64,000 nucleotides of DNA from Mallotus nudiflorus (lineage: Eukaryota; Streptophyta; Magnoliopsida; Malpighiales; Euphorbiaceae): NCBI GenBank assembly GCA_947683625.1, contig CANTUR010001452.1, positions 62,001 to 126,000 of the forward strand. The letters are read 5' to 3'. A model generated the notes under the pieces. It had not been told where the DNA came from and ran no database searches. It saw only the letters and a list, made by a program, of their open reading frames with translations. The position numbers were made by a program, and so were the translations under genes. Below, in pieces: positions 33,914 through 47,564 of this stretch (positions are counted from its first letter, which is position 1; every line of letters begins with the position of its first letter).

Positions 33914-36605
33914 TTGTCACGACTCAAATCAAGGAGTCATGACTAGCGCTAGGGAACGAGAATTTTTTCAAATCCGTAACTTGTAGCAAGCCTTAAAAAT
34001 AAAAACACATGCAATAATAATATAAAAATATGCAATAATTAAAATTTTATTTAATATAAAAGCAAATATTTATTTTATAACATAATAAAAATGTCTTCAT
34101 ACAATATTCGGATACAAGATCTATAACTAATACAACACACTGTTAATACAACAATGCTACTATTGCAATGATTACTAAAATATAAGAAAAATACTGTTCA
34201 TTATTTACACAAATCAGTTGAAGAGGAAAGAGTTTGGCAAATAGTACTATAGGGGAGGTTTGAAATAGAAGATCCTGTAACAAAAATATATTGAGTAGGG
34301 TCAGACCTCACTAAGCGAATTATTATGATATATATACATGCAACCAAAATTCATTTACAGTCAAGCATCATTATAAATATATATATACATGCATTTGATA
34401 CAGATGCTAAAATCCATGTTTATATAATAATAAATGCAAAAAAAAATTATTTAAGTGAAGGATCGAAGCAGAACCCTAAAATATTGTGCAACCAAAATTG
34501 TTATGTCTCACTAGCCAATAGGCTTACTTAATTCTAAATTATTTCTCTTTTCCATTTTTGGACAGTAGATTGTCCCCAAGATACTATGTTAATTGAGCTC
34601 CTACAGTCTCACTGTCAGTGTGATTGGCCCCAAAACACGAGGTCAACCGAGCTCCCATAATCACATTACTCACTCATCGGAATTCTCAATAATCAAATAA
34701 TCAAGTCTCACATCAAATAATTTCATAATCTTAACCCTAAAATCTAACGCACTAGTACGAACATAGTCCTAGGTGCAGCCCACTAGGTGACACATTCTAT
34801 TGTTATCCTTCAAATAAATCATATGCTTATTAAAATAATAAAAATGCGTAATTTAAACATGAGAGCATCCATTTTTAAACAAATATACCACTTATATACC
34901 AAACATATACCAAGCATATACTAAATATATACCAATTGTATACCAAAAAAATATACCAAATATATGCTGAGTATATACCAAAAATATACCAAACATATAT
35001 GTCACAGATATACCAAAAATATACATAATCATTTAGTTAAATAATTCATATTTAAATACATCATAAAAATATGGATGTTCATAATTATGTATTCTACATG
35101 CAATGCATATATAAAATAATAACTCATATAATAACTCATATGGATGTTCATAATTATGTATTCTACATGCAATGCATATATAAAATAATAACTCATAGTT
35201 GTGCGCTCCTCTAAACAGAGTAGACTAGTCTGGTCCAATAGGCCTCGATCTTGGCGCAACTATAGAAAATAAATAAAATAAATAAAATTATAATCGAAAT
35301 CCTAATTTAATACTTCTAGGAATACTAGAAAAAGACTCCATCTAAGATACGACTCGACCAAAATTAAAAACTTAGGATCGACATGATGTTATGTTTTACT
35401 AGAACTCTACAAAAAATTCGTCAAAGTCTCCTTTGTAAAATGGACGTCTCTCTATTGAAAGTAGAGCTGATCATACAAGCAAATACACTTCAAATATCCG
35501 CAATAGCACAACTTCTTAGGTTGGGCCCCCGAACTTCACAATTCGCCCAACTGAGAACCAAAATACACAATAACCAATAATTTAATAATAATATATTAAA
35601 AATCAATAAAATACCTCAATTTAAGTTATTTAAATAATAAATACCTTAAAGCTAACTATTTTTCAAATTAGTTAATAAATCTCAAATAAATTATATAATA
35701 TTAATAAAAATCCATTTGTCAATTATTCAAAATTAAATAGTAAAATTCACAAATAATTATTTAAATAGTTCAAATATGTAATAAAAATAATTAAAAATTC
35801 ATTTAATCACAAAAACAGTAAATAAACTTATTATTTGAATATAATTCCGGAAATTAGTATTAATTAGTTAAAAACAGTAAATAATTTGTAAAAATTATTT
35901 TAATACTATTTATTATTCCAAAATCATTCAAAACATAGTAATTAACAATAATTTCATTTAAAACACCAAATTTACTAATTTATATTAATTTTTCCAAAAA
36001 TTCAATTTTTGTTTACATAAACCTTCAAAAATTCGTAATAAATAATCGGATAAAAATTTCAATATACTTTCTTCATAAATTATAATCCAAATAATTTAAA
36101 TAATTTATTACAAGTATAAAAGAAATTCAGCAAAGGTCACCGGAACAGTGACTCGCCAGAAAACCAAAACACCAAAATCCAAAATAATTTAGAAAAATAA
36201 AAAAATATATATTTGTGTAGCTCTAGCTTCAGACAACAACATTTACTGAGGAACTAAGCATGAAACATAGAAAATCAAGCTCAAAAAAATGAAAAACCTA
36301 ATTTGACCTAAACTAAAACTTGAAGACAAAATGATTACTAGACATTTCTAGCTCAAGACAACTAAAGATTGAGCTTGCATGGACCGAGAGGAGTTGGTAA
36401 AGCCCGAAATTGTGAGTTGAAGCCACTGGAAACGGTGCCGGTGAAGCTTGCAAGCTATTGCAGTCTTTGGCAGAATTCAGTGAGGAAGAGGGCTCTATGG
36501 ATGACAAAAGTTAAGGGAAGAAAGGAGGTAGTATTGACAACGTGATGGTGGTAGTGTGGTGGTCAGTGGTGGTGGCTGGCAAAGGCTCGGTGGTTATGCG
36601 TTTCA

Positions 36606-36636
<31 letters not shown>

Positions 36637-36698
36637 GGAAAAAATCTTTTATACATATATTTTTTTGAAAATAGGATAAGACAAAAATACCCACTCAC

Positions 36699-36784
<86 letters not shown>

Positions 36785-37053
36785 CAACAACAACAACAAT
36801 AACAACAACAATAATATTTTTAAATAATAATCACTTCCAAGTTAATTCCTCTACGTAATAAAATATTTAAAATAAAATAAATTAATACTATTCACAAACA
36901 ATAACAATGATAATATTAGTAGATAAATAAGTAATCATATACACACTAAAACTAAATTACACACAACAATTATAATATATAAAAATTTAAAATATTTATT
37001 AATATTGTATATCCCAAAGTAAATTTAACAATTTAAAATATCGGGTCATAATA
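33914..37053 (-). mobile_element. 3' LTR of element C
   Basis: 3140 bp. Starts TGTCACGACTC and ends near CGGGTCATAATA (terminal CA decayed). It has the same part order as the T LTRs seen in reverse: acceptor-like complement near 34275, motif pair 34565-34645, CTAGGTGCAGCCCACTAGG near 34770, hairpins 35390-35555, an AAG tract 36608-36637 at the place of the pyrimidine tract, and a trinucleotide repeat (AAT)n then (AAC)n at 36703-36813. A short local duplication of a roughly 60-bp block occurs at about 35070-35185. Confidence 0.9.
36703..36813. repeat. (TAA)n-(CAA)n compound microsatellite
   Basis: About 26 AAT-type units followed by about 10 AAC-type units. The matching place in the sister LTR (46071-46130) has only AAT units before a short interrupted tail. 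Confidence 0.95.
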
Positions 37054-37069
37054 ATCTTCCCCCTACAAA

Positions 37070-39975
37070 AATTCATCCTCAAATTTTCAAATAAAGGAAC
37101 AGACAACAAGAATTCATCAAGGAAAAAGGTAATGGTAGGCCATCCACATCTCAGCCGTAGTCTCCCATATGTGCTCCTCCACGTTGTTGCTCCTCCATAA
37201 CACCTTGACCATCGGGATCTGCTTCGAATGCAACTGACGAACTTGATAATCCACATTCATGATTGGCTCTTCCTCATATGTCAGGTCTTCGTTCACTTCC
37301 ACACTCTTAGGTTGCAACACATGTTAAGGGTCTAAAATTTACTTCCTTAAGAACACTGGATGTACTTGAGATAGATTCAGAGGAAAAGCCAACTGATATG
37401 TAACCATCCCCACTCTCTCCAAAATCTCAAATGGTCCAATATATCTTGGTGTTAATTTCCCCTTCTTGCCAAACCTCATCACACCCTTCATCGGATACAC
37501 CTTCAAAAACATATAGTCTCCAACCTGAAACTCCACATCTTTGCACTTCATATCCGCATAGCTTTTCTATCTGCTAGCTATGGTCTTTAACCTCCTTATG
37601 ATCACAGTAACCTTCTCCACTACATCTTGAATAATCTTAACTCCAGTCAACACTCTCTCTCCAATCTCATCCCAACACAAAGGAGATCTACACTTCATTC
37701 CATACAAAGCTTCATATGGTGCCATTTCAATACTACTATGGTAGTTGTTATTATAAGAAAACTCTACTAGCGGTAAATGACCATCCTAACTACCTCCACG
37801 ATCTAATACACACATCCTCAATATATCCTTAAGTCTTTGGATTATCCTCTCAGATTGACCATCTGTCTAAGGGTGAAAAGCAGTACTGAAATCAAGCCTA
37901 GTGCACATTGCTTCCTGTAACTTCTACTAAAATTGAGAGGTAAACACTGAACCGCTATCAGATACAATGGACATTGATACTCCATGAAGGCACACAATAT
38001 GCTTAAAATACAACTTAGCCAACTTAGCTACAAAATAAGTGGCTTTAATTGGCAAAAAGTGAGCTGATTTGGTTAACCTGTCCACAATCACCCAGATGAA
38101 ATCGTATCCATCCTTCAAATGAGGTAACCTACCAGAAAATCCATAGCAATTCTCTCCAATTTCTGCTCAGGAATGGGAAGAGGCTGAAGCTTCCTAGAAG
38201 GCTTCTGATGCTTAACTTTCACTTGTTGACATGTTAAGCACTTAGAAACATAATTATCTACATCCTTATTCAATCCATCCCACCAGTACAAATCTATGAT
38301 GTTTTGGTACATCTTAGTGACACTTGGATGTACACTATATGTTATAGAATGCGCTTCTTCAGGGATCTCAACCCTGAGCTGCCTTAATCCTATCTCTCAA
38401 TACTGATCTGACTCTGAACCGAGCTAGCGATCCTCCTGATTTGTTAATCTTGATCATCAAAACTTGATCCACTAACTTATGCAACTCTTGGATCAAAGGT
38501 CTTCTCTCTATACTAATGTGAGCATGACTACCTAAGGACTTCCTACTTAAAGCATCTACTACCACATTAGTTTTGCCTGGATGATAAAGAATATCATAAT
38601 TATAATCCTTCATAAGTTCAAACCATCTCCTATGCTTCAAGTTCATATCTCTCTGCTGGAAAATGTACTTCAGACTCTTATGATATGTGAAAATATCACA
38701 AGTCACCCCGTACAAATAATGTCTCCAAATCTTAAGATCAAAGATCACTGGAGCCATCTCTAGGTTGTGAGTAGGATAATTCTATTCATGCTTCTTTAAC
38801 CACCTCAAAGCATAAGCTATTACCCTATTATTCTGCATCAACACACAATCTAGGCCGACTTTGGAGGCATCATAATACATAGTGAACTTGCCCTCTCCAT
38901 TAGGCAAAGTCAGAACCGGAGCTGTGGTCAACTTCTTCTTCAGTAATTGAAAACTGTTCTCACAAGCATCTAACCACACAAACTTCCTTTTAAGTTAAGT
39001 GAGTCATAGGAGCTTTAATTCTTGAGAAATTCTACACAAATCTCCTATAATGCCCAGCTAAACCTATAAAACTTTGAATTTCCATGACTGATGTTGATTT
39101 GGGCCACTCAAACATTGCCTCAATCTTCTATAGATCAACCTGAATACCATCTTTAGACACTACGTATCTAAGGAATGCAACACTCCCCAACCAGAAATCA
39201 TACTTTGAGAATTTAGCATAAAGCTAATGTTCTCTCAATGTCTACAGTACTATCCTTAAGTGATATATGTATTCTTCCATACTCTTTGAATACACCAGTA
39301 TATCATCAATTAAGACTACCATAAACTAAACCATAAACGGTCAGAATACCATGTTTGTTAGATCTATAAAAGCAACTGGTGTATTAGTCAACCTGAAGGA
39401 CGTCACCAGAAACTCATAATGGCCGTACCAAGTGTGGAATGCTATTTTGGGAACATCAGCTTCACTGATCTATAACCGATGATAACTTGACCTCAAGTCA
39501 ACCTTGGAAAAGAATTATGCACCCTAAAGTTGATCAAACAAATCATCTATCCATAGAAGAGGATACTTATTCTTCACTGTCACCTTATTCAGTTCTTTGT
39601 AATCAATGCACAGTCTCAGTGTACCATCCTTCTTCTTCACAAACAGGGTTGGTGCACCCCAATGGGAAACACTACGTCTAATGAAACCCTTGTCCAATAA
39701 ATCTCGCAACTACTCCTTTAATTCCTTCAACTCTGCAAGAGTCATTCTGTAAGGTGACATCAAAATAGGGGTTATGCCTGGGACCACATCTATATAGAAT
39801 TCGATCTCTCTGTGAGGTGGTAAACCTGGCAACTCCTCAGGAAAAACATTAGGAAACTCACAAGCTACTAGAACATCTGTGAGAGATAATTTCTCCAATG
39901 AAGTATCCCTAAATAGTGCTAAGTATCCCTGACAACCTTTCCTTAGTATCTTCCTAGTCGTGATAGCGAAAATGA
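37070..39975 (-). pseudogene. Element C pol pseudogene
   Basis: Minus-strand RT-RNase H-integrase-chromodomain with many stops. The open pieces read right to left: linker and RT start 39898-39524 (KKDGTLRLCIDY); RT middle with LIDDILVY near 39300; RNase H N-part 38979-38782 and C-part 38757-38368; zinc finger 38312-38115 (KCLTCQQV); integrase core 38118-37927 with Asp in SIVSDSGSVF; QSER glutamate near 37855; integrase C-terminus 37551-37339 (GPFEILERVG); chromodomain 37320-37117 with VKVLWRS and WET. Catalytic acidic residues visible in RT and integrase are kept. The element is clearly inactive because of frame breaks. Confidence 0.92.
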
Positions 39976-40340
39976 GATTCTAAAATGTATAACTCTTATC
40001 ACCTGTAAATTTAAATTCTTCTTCATCCAGAATTCTAAAAATCACCTCTTTACTCCGATAATCAACAATGGTATAGTGCCAAGATAACCAATCCATACCA
40101 AAGATCATATTGAATTCCATCACATCCAATAACACTAATTCCACTGGCAATTCTATGCCTCCCACTAACACTAGACATCTAGAAAGAACCACATCATTGT
40201 TTAATGAATCACTCAGAGGAGTGGCGATAGATAAAGGAAAAAACATCCTCAAAGCTTGCCCATATGACTTCAAAGTAAAAACAGGGGACACGAAAGAATG
40301 TGTGGCACCTAAATCAATCAAAACTCTAGCATCCAAGTAA
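39976..40340 (-). pseudogene. Element C aspartic protease fragment
   Basis: Open stretch of 118 codons on the minus strand. The active-site region reads DLGATHSF (DPGATHSF in T), followed by LSDSL and the downstream FGMDWLSWHY motif. It belongs to the retropepsin family and matures the gag-pol polyprotein. It is separated from both gag and RT by stops. Confidence 0.88.
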
Positions 40341-41708
40341 CAGATTGGAAGTATACTTGCAACAATGGTGTTGGATGCTTGAGCATCCTGTTGAGTAAGG
40401 ATGAAAACTCTGGCTTGATCTAGACTTCCCTGCTAGTTGGTGGAAGCTTGAACAAAACCCATGGAACCTCCTCTACTACCTTTTCCATGCCCCTGCTAGG
40501 CAACAAGTTGCGTCGTACTTGGATATTGAGCTGAAGTAACTGATAAGGAGTTGGAGCTGAACTAGCGATAAACTACTATGGAAATTGTTGTTGCTAGCCA
40601 TAATATGGACATGCTCTAGCAAAATGCCCATTATGTCCACATTTGAAACAAGCTCTAGGAGTCATGTAGTATGGTCCCTGAGGGACTCTCCTACACATCT
40701 GATAAGCACTAGCTGTTGATCCCATACTGCCATAACCAGAACTCTAGCCACTACTACAACTGGTAGCTCCATAACTAAATCTAATAGGTCTACGCGGTCT
40801 ACCACAGTTATGTTTTCGACTCTTATGGACTCTCTGTTGAGGTCTCTGGCTCTACTGATAAGATCCTCTCTAACGATTGCTAGAGCCAATTTGGAAAGTG
40901 GTGTATTGAGTACTCTATGATCTTCATGTCTGAACACCTCCCAACTGATAATAATAAGGCATAACTCCCTGCCTAACCAATATGAGCTCTATCTCCTTAG
41001 CCAACTCTATCATTGACTTAAGAGTAAGGCCTGTAGTAGGCATCCCAATGAATGTAGAACCTAGTCCAGTAATGTACATCATAACTATGAAGTACTGATC
41101 TCTCATCAGGTCCTCTGCATACTAACCCAATCTAAGGAACTCTCTAGTGTACTCCTCTACTGATCTGTCACCTCTAGTAATACCCATCAGCCGATGTCTA
41201 TAGCTCATCCTCATAGGTTCTGGATAGAAATGTCTTATAAATCTCTCTTAAAATTAAGCCCAGGTGAGTGCGATCATGTGCGACTAGATGACCTGAACAA
41301 ACCAATCCAAAGTTGGCCCCTCGACAGACAGCTCGACTATTATGATCCTCTGATACTTGGTGTGAGTAGTCATATTCCTCATCTTAATGGCATGTAGAAA
41401 GTCTAAAAGGACTGTAGTCCTATCGAATGATATCCTGCCGACTCTAGCATAAAATAACACTACCTTAGGGTCAAACATACCCTGCTGATAAACAGGCTAC
41501 ATTTGTGGTGCGACTGCAGGTATAGCAGCTTCCTCAAACTCCTGCTCTACAGATTCCTCATCCTATAGCTCTCTTTGCCTATGGTGACTTGCCACTCCTT
41601 GAGGTCTACCTTTACACCTGTCTGACGGCTCGAGAGGTAAAACCTCATCCTAAAAGAACTCATCATCCTCGACCTCAATGACAAGTGGAGCGACACATGC
41701 TCACCTCC
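40341..41708 (-). pseudogene. Element C gag pseudogene
   Basis: ATG at 41706-41708 in the minus direction, preceded in element sense by TTTTAG (the same acceptor-like context as T, AG one base before ATG). A gag capsid-like stretch is at 41478-41284 and 41106-40924, with an Arg/Gly/Ser-rich region around 40900-40700. The CCHC zinc knuckle near 40605-40655 (CFKCGHNGHFARAC) has all four ligands. Frame broken by several stops, many at former CAG or CGA/TGG positions. Confidence 0.85.
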
Positions 41709-41904
41709 TCATTCTAAAATTAAAAAAACCAATAAAATTTAGATAAAATGGACAACAATAGACAACAAACAGACATCCTAAAAATTACACGAAAAAACTA
41801 AATGAAGAAAGACTTATTAAAGACATAATCAAACCTAATTTACTACAATAGTTTCAAAGAAAACATGACTCTAATAACCTAGGTCCATAACACTAATAAT
41901 CTAG

Positions 41905-41916
41905 GCTATGATACCA
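41905..41916 (-). promoter_or_regulatory. Element C primer-binding site
   Basis: Complement reads TGGTATCATAGC, one base different from the tRNA-Met site in T, four bases from the LTR. Confidence 0.85.
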
Positions 41917-41920
41917 ACTT

Positions 41921-44900
41921 TGTCATGACCCAAACCATGGAGTCATGACTGATCCTAGGGAACAAGAATTCTTTCAAATCTGAAACCCATAGCAAGCCTT
42001 AAAAATAAAAGCATATTCAATAATAATATAAACATACGCTAGAATTAAAATTTTATTTAATATAAAAGCAATCTTTATTTCATAACATAATAAAAATATC
42101 TTCATACAATATTTGAATACAAGATCTATAACTAATGCAACACACTAATAATACAATAACACTACTACTGCAGTGATTACTAAAATATAAGAAAATGACA
42201 GTTCAGTATTTACACAAATCAGCCGGAGAGGAAAGAGTCTAGTGAATAGTACTATAGGAGAGGTTTGAAGTAGAAGATCATGTAAAAAAAATATGTTGAG
42301 GGGGGGTCAAACCTCACTGAGTGAATTATTATAATATATATACATGCAACCTAAATTCATATACAATAAGCATCGGTATAACTATATATGTACAGGCATT
42401 TCATACAGATGCTAAATCCATGTTTATATAATAATAAATGCAGAAAAAATTTTATTTGAGTGAAGGATCAAAGCAAAACCCTAAAAATTACGCACCTCAA
42501 TCATTACGTCTCACTAGCCAACAGACTTACTTAATTCCAAATTATTTCTCCTTTCCATTTTTTGACAGTAGACTGGCCCCAAGACACTAAATCAACCAAG
42601 TTTCGGTAGTCTCACTATCAGTGTGATTGGCCCTAAGACACTAGGTTAACCGAGCTCCCATAATCATACTACTCTCTCACCAAAATTCTCAATAATCAAA
42701 TAATCAAGTCTCACATTGAAAGAGTCCTAGAGGGGGGGTGAATCGGACTATCGAACAAAAATAGGAAATTAAAGGAATTATTTGCAAGAATTAAGTAAGA
42801 GTTGAGAAGGAAGAATGAAGAACACAAATATTTAAGGAGTTCGGATTCAACAATAATCCTACGTCTCCACCTAACTTATCCCCAAGTTAGGATTTTTTAA
42901 TCACCCAAAATCTTATTAACAAGATTAAGAATACACAAGAGTTTTATGGCTCACTCTTACAACCTTACAAGTTAAGTTTTCAAGGCTCATTTAAAAAAAA
43001 ATTACAAGTGTTTTCAAGGCTCACACTAAAACCAATTTCCCAAGTGTTTTAATGGCTAAACACTTAAACCAATTCCTTTAGAATAGAATCTCACTACCCA
43101 TTTTCTAAACCCATAAAATAGAAGAATAAGAATTTCTATTCTAATCACTCACCAACTCTCACAAGAGTTATACACAAAGAATTTTTTTAAAAGAAAGTTT
43201 AAGAGCTCAATTGAATGCTTAAGAAAATGATGAATGATAAACAAGTTTTCTTAACCTTTCAATTGAATTCTAAGTTGTGTTTATATAGATAAACACTTAA
43301 AAATATAGTTTTTGGATGTATAAATCATGTCTTCAATGTTTAGAATTGATTTTGAATCAATTCTTGGACTTTTGGTAGCTCAAATGATGCTCACGGGCGG
43401 CTCACGAGTGAACAGTGCTCGTGAGGGGTGAAAATATATCCATTGCATTCAAAAATTCCCGTTTGAATGCTATCAAGGGTTTGCTCATGAGCAGGTCATG
43501 AGCAAATAGCTCGTGAGGGGTGCTGCCATTTTTTGGCAGAAACGTGCTCTAAAGGCTTCATTGAAGGACAGCTCGTGACCACTTCAAAAGATGCTCATGA
43601 ATAGGACTGAAGACGATTGATTCAGACAAAATATTCTTCATAAAAGTTGTAGATAATTGTCTTATATTTCTATAAAACTTTGAATCACCACAATTAAACA
43701 TCTGTAGATCCAGATATTACTGAAATACCAAGTGCTGTGCAAACTAAAATGCAAGCTGCATATGCTGACTTCGACTAAAGATTTTTATATCCAAATGAAC
43801 TTGAATTTTGATAAGAAAGCACAATTTGGAAAGCTTAAGATGTCTACTTAAAAATTTAAGAAGATAATTTTCTTATTTAAGAGCTCTAAAGATGTCAAAA
43901 GCCTTCATCAATCTCAGAGGTTCAATCAGCCTGAAAAGTTACTATTCATCTAAAAGTGTATATGCTAGGTATATGTTTGGTATATAATTCCCCTACACAC
44001 TTAATTGAAATTATTAGTATAAAAATTGTTTGTCAAAGTCCAAAATTAGGAGTTTGATCATGCAAATGGTCAACACACATCAAATAATTTCATAATCTCA
44101 ACCCTAAAATCTAATACACTAGTACGTACACAATCCTAGTGCAGCCCACTAGGTAGCACGTTCTACTGCTATCCTTCAAATAAATTGTATACTTATTAAA
44201 ATAATAAAAATGCATAATTTAAACATGATAGCATCCATTTTTAAAAAAATATACCACTTATGTACCAAGCATATACTGAATATATATCAATTGTATAACA
44301 AAAAAATATAACAAATATATGTTGAGTATATACTAAAAATATACCGAGTATATACCAAAAATATACCAAACATATATGTCACATAAATACTAAAAATATA
44401 CCAAAAATTTACATAATCATTTAGCAAAATAATTCATATTTAAATACATCATAAAAATATGGATGCTCATAATTATGTATTCTACATGCAATGCATATAT
44501 AAAATAATAACTCGCAGTTTGCACTCCTCTAAATAGAGTAGACTGGTCTATTCCAATAGGCCTCGGTCTCAATGCAACTATAGAAAATAAATATAATACT
44601 ACTATTAGAATCAAAATCATAATTTAATACTTCTAGGAATACTAGAGAAAAACTCGATCTAATACATAACTTGACCAAAATTAAAAACTTGGGATCGACC
44701 TTATATCACGTTTTACGAGAATTCTATCAAAAATATGGTAGAGTCTTCTCTATAAAATGGACGTCTCTCTATTTAAAGTAAAGTCGATCATGCAAGCAAA
44801 TATACTTTAAACATCCACAATAGCACAACTTTTTAGGTTGGGCCCTTGAACTACACAATTTGCCCAATCGAGAACCAAAATACACAACCAATAATTTAAT

Positions 44901-46066
44901 AATAATATATTAAAAATCATAAAAATCCATAAAATCAATAAAATACCTCAATTCAAGTTATTTAAATAATAAATACCTTAAAGTTAATTATTTTTCAAAT
45001 TAGTTAATAAATCTCAAATAAATTATATACTATTAATAAAAATCCATTTTTCAATTATTCAAAATTAAATAGTAAAATTCACAAATAATTATTTAAATAG
45101 TTCAAATATGTAATAAAAAAAGTTAAAAATTTATTTAATCACAAAAACAGTAAATAAACTTATTATTTGAATAAAATTCCGGAAATTATTATTAATTAGT
45201 TAAAAATAGTAAATAATTCGTAAAAATTATTTTAATACTATTTATGATTCCAAAATTATTCAAAACATTCTAATTAACAATAATTTTAATTAAAACACTA
45301 AATTTACTAATTTATATTAATTTTTTCTAAAAATTTAATTTTTTTTACAAAAACTTCAAAAAATTGTAATAAATAATTGGATCAAAATTTTAATATACTT
45401 TCTTCACAAACTATAATCCAAATAATTTAAAAAATTTACTAAAAATATAAAAATTTTCCGACAAGGGTCACCGGAACAATGACTCGCTGGAAAACCAAAA
45501 TCCAAAATAATTCAAAAAAAATCAAACAAAAATATATTTGTGTAGCTCTAGCTTCACACAAAAACATTTGCAAAGGAACTAAGCATGAAACACAAAAAAT
45601 CAAGCTAAAAAAAATGAAAAACCTAAGTTCACCTAAACTAAAACTTGAAGATAAAATGATTACTGGACGTTTCTAGCTCAAGAGAACTAAAGATTGAGCT
45701 TCGCCAGACTAAGAGTTGTTGATAAAGCTTGAAACCGCGAACTGAAGACATCAAAAATTGCACTTGTGAAGCTTGCAAGCTACTGCTGTCTTCGGCGGAA
45801 TCCGACGAGGAAGAGGACTCTGTCGACGGTGGAAGTGGAGGGAAGAAAGGAGGTGGTGCTAGCAACATGATGGTGGTAGTGTGGTGGTTGGTGGTGGTGG
45901 CTGGCGAAGGCTCAATGGTTATGCATTTCATACGAAGAAGAAGAAGAAGAAGAAGAGGAAGAAAAGGGAAGGGAGAAAGGAAAGACAGGAAGGAAAGAAA
46001 AGGGGAAAAAAAATCTTTTATACATATATATTTTTTTTAAATAGAAAAAGACAAAAATACCCACAC

Positions 46067-46132
<66 letters not shown>

Positions 46133-46378
46133 AACAACAATAATTTTAAATAATAATCACTTCCAAATTAATTCCTCTACATAATAAAATATTTAAAATA
46201 AAATAAGTTAATACTATTCACAAATAATAACAATGATAATATTAATCGATAAATTAGTAATCATATACACACTAAAATTAAATTACACACAATAATTATA
46301 ATATAAAAAATTTATAATATTTATTAACACTGTATATACCAAAATAAATTTAATAATTTAAAATATCGGGTTATAACA
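41921..46378 (-). mobile_element. 5' LTR of element C, interrupted
   Basis: TGTCATGACCC...CGGGTTATAACA. Without the 1359-bp insertion at 42717-44075 and its duplicated CACAT, it is about 3.09 kb and aligns end to end with 33914-37053. Contains hairpin H1 at 44834-44872, H3 around 44700-44760 with a well-kept stem, the AAG/GA-rich tract 45935-46010 and (AAT)n 46071-46130. Confidence 0.9.
42717..44075. mobile_element. Solo LTR, probably Ty1/copia type, inside C 5' LTR
   Basis: 1359 bp starting TGAAAGAGTCCTAGAGGGGG and ending GGTCAACA, flanked by exact CACAT (42712-42716 and 44076-44080). The sister C LTR lacks it (uninterrupted near 34708). TG...CA ends and a 5-bp duplication mark a solo LTR left after recombination between two LTRs. 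No coding domain. The starting motif is familiar from plant Ty1/copia LTRs, but the family is uncertain. Contains repeated GCTCGTGAGGGGTG-type motifs (about 43420-43580). Confidence 0.85.
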
Positions 46379-46383
46379 AATTT

Positions 46384-46421
46384 AAACTAATATTTTTCAA
46401 TTAAAATGTCTTCTCTCACAA

Positions 46422-46465
<44 letters not shown>

Positions 46466-46869
46466 TAATAATCAATATTTTTATTAATACACTCACAAAT
46501 ATTAATAATTATTAAAACACTTATAAATTACTTAATTAACAACAATTGAATAAAAATATAATTAAATTTAATAATCCACATAATATATTAAAAATATCTT
46601 CTAATAATTATTAAATGCATTAAAGTATTCCGAACACACTAGTTAAATAAAATATTAATTAAAACTCAATAATAATCTCATGAATGATTAAATAATAATT
46701 AACACTAATAAATTCCATAATTTTAATTTAGCACGAATTAACTAAAATAATAATTAAAACTCAATAATGCCTCCCAAATATTTATACACATACTAACTTA
46801 AATAATTACTTAATAATAAATTCCATATAAATAATATTTAATTCAATAATCAAAATATGAGTTATAACA
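46384..46869 (-). mobile_element. 5' LTR of element B, piece 3 of 3
   Basis: AT-rich sequence after the C duplication, ending GTTATAACA at 46869 as other LTRs of this group end (TCATTACA, GATTACA). Directly afterwards Ty1/copia integrase sequence starts, so 46869/46870 is the outer 5' border of B. CCTTA (46870-46874) would be the target duplication; its partner lies outside the window. Contains (TA)n at 46425-46462. Confidence 0.7.
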
Positions 46870-47560
46870 CCTTAACATGGTAATATGCAGTGGAACCAAA
46901 CGCATGTAAAGAATCATAATCTGTAGCAGGTTTTCCAAATCATTTCTCCAATGGCATTTTACCACTAATAGCAGTTGATAGTAAGCGGTTGACAAGGTGA
47001 CAAGCATAAACTATAGCCTCAGCTCAAAATTCTTTGTCCAACCTAGCATTGGACAACATACACTGAACGTTCTCCAATAATGTCTAATTTATTCAATCTG
47101 CCACCCCATTTTATTATGGTGTATATATGACAATGAAGTGTTTGATAATACCTTCATCTTCACAGACTTTCAAAAATATATCATTTTTTAACTCTCCATC
47201 ATTATCTGTGCAAAGACATTTGATTTTTCTGCTTGTTTGAGTCTCCACTATCTTTTTCCATTTAAGGAAAATTCCCAACACCTCATCTTTCATCTTCATT
47301 GTATACATCCATACTCTTCAGGAAAAATCATCAATAAAGGAAACATAATAGTGTTTTCCTCCTAATGAAGTGTTCTTAGAAGGCCCCCACACATTTGAAT
47401 GAACATAATTAAAAATATCCTCAGTATTATGGATTGTTATTCTAAATTTCACCCTTGTCTTATTCCTTTGATGCAATGCTCACAAAAATCTAATTTGCAA
47501 GTTGGAGCTCATTTCAATAATCCTTGATCTATCAGCAATTTTAAGGATTTTTCACCAGCA
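46870..47560 (-). pseudogene. Ty1/copia element D integrase fragment
   Basis: On the minus strand copia-type integrase core sequence can be read: an open piece 47308-47114 with TDNDGELKND (the catalytic Asp region of the TDNGGEF type), then YTPQQNG-like sequence interrupted by stops, and further residues of the AYYHVK type at the left end, where element B cuts it. Stops and shifts break the frame. Confidence 0.85.
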
Positions 47561-47564
47561 TGCC

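Larger units (their letters stand above)
33914..46378 (-). mobile_element. Ty3/gypsy element C (minus strand, Tekay-like)
   Basis: Complete but decayed: 3' LTR 33914-37053, polypurine tract complement 37054-37066, pol/protease/gag 37070-41708, primer-binding site 41905-41916, 5' LTR 41921-46378 with a solo LTR insertion. Exact AATTT duplication. It sits in the B 5' LTR in the same orientation as B. Confidence 0.93.

Noticed and set aside
33697..33942. 81-codon frame rich in Gly and Glu
   Set aside because: Crosses the B LTR/C LTR border; purine-rich leader sequence, not a protein.
36556..36858. Open frame with runs of Lys, Ile and Thr (also 45729-46153)
   Set aside because: Translation of AAG, AAT and AAC microsatellites within the C LTRs.
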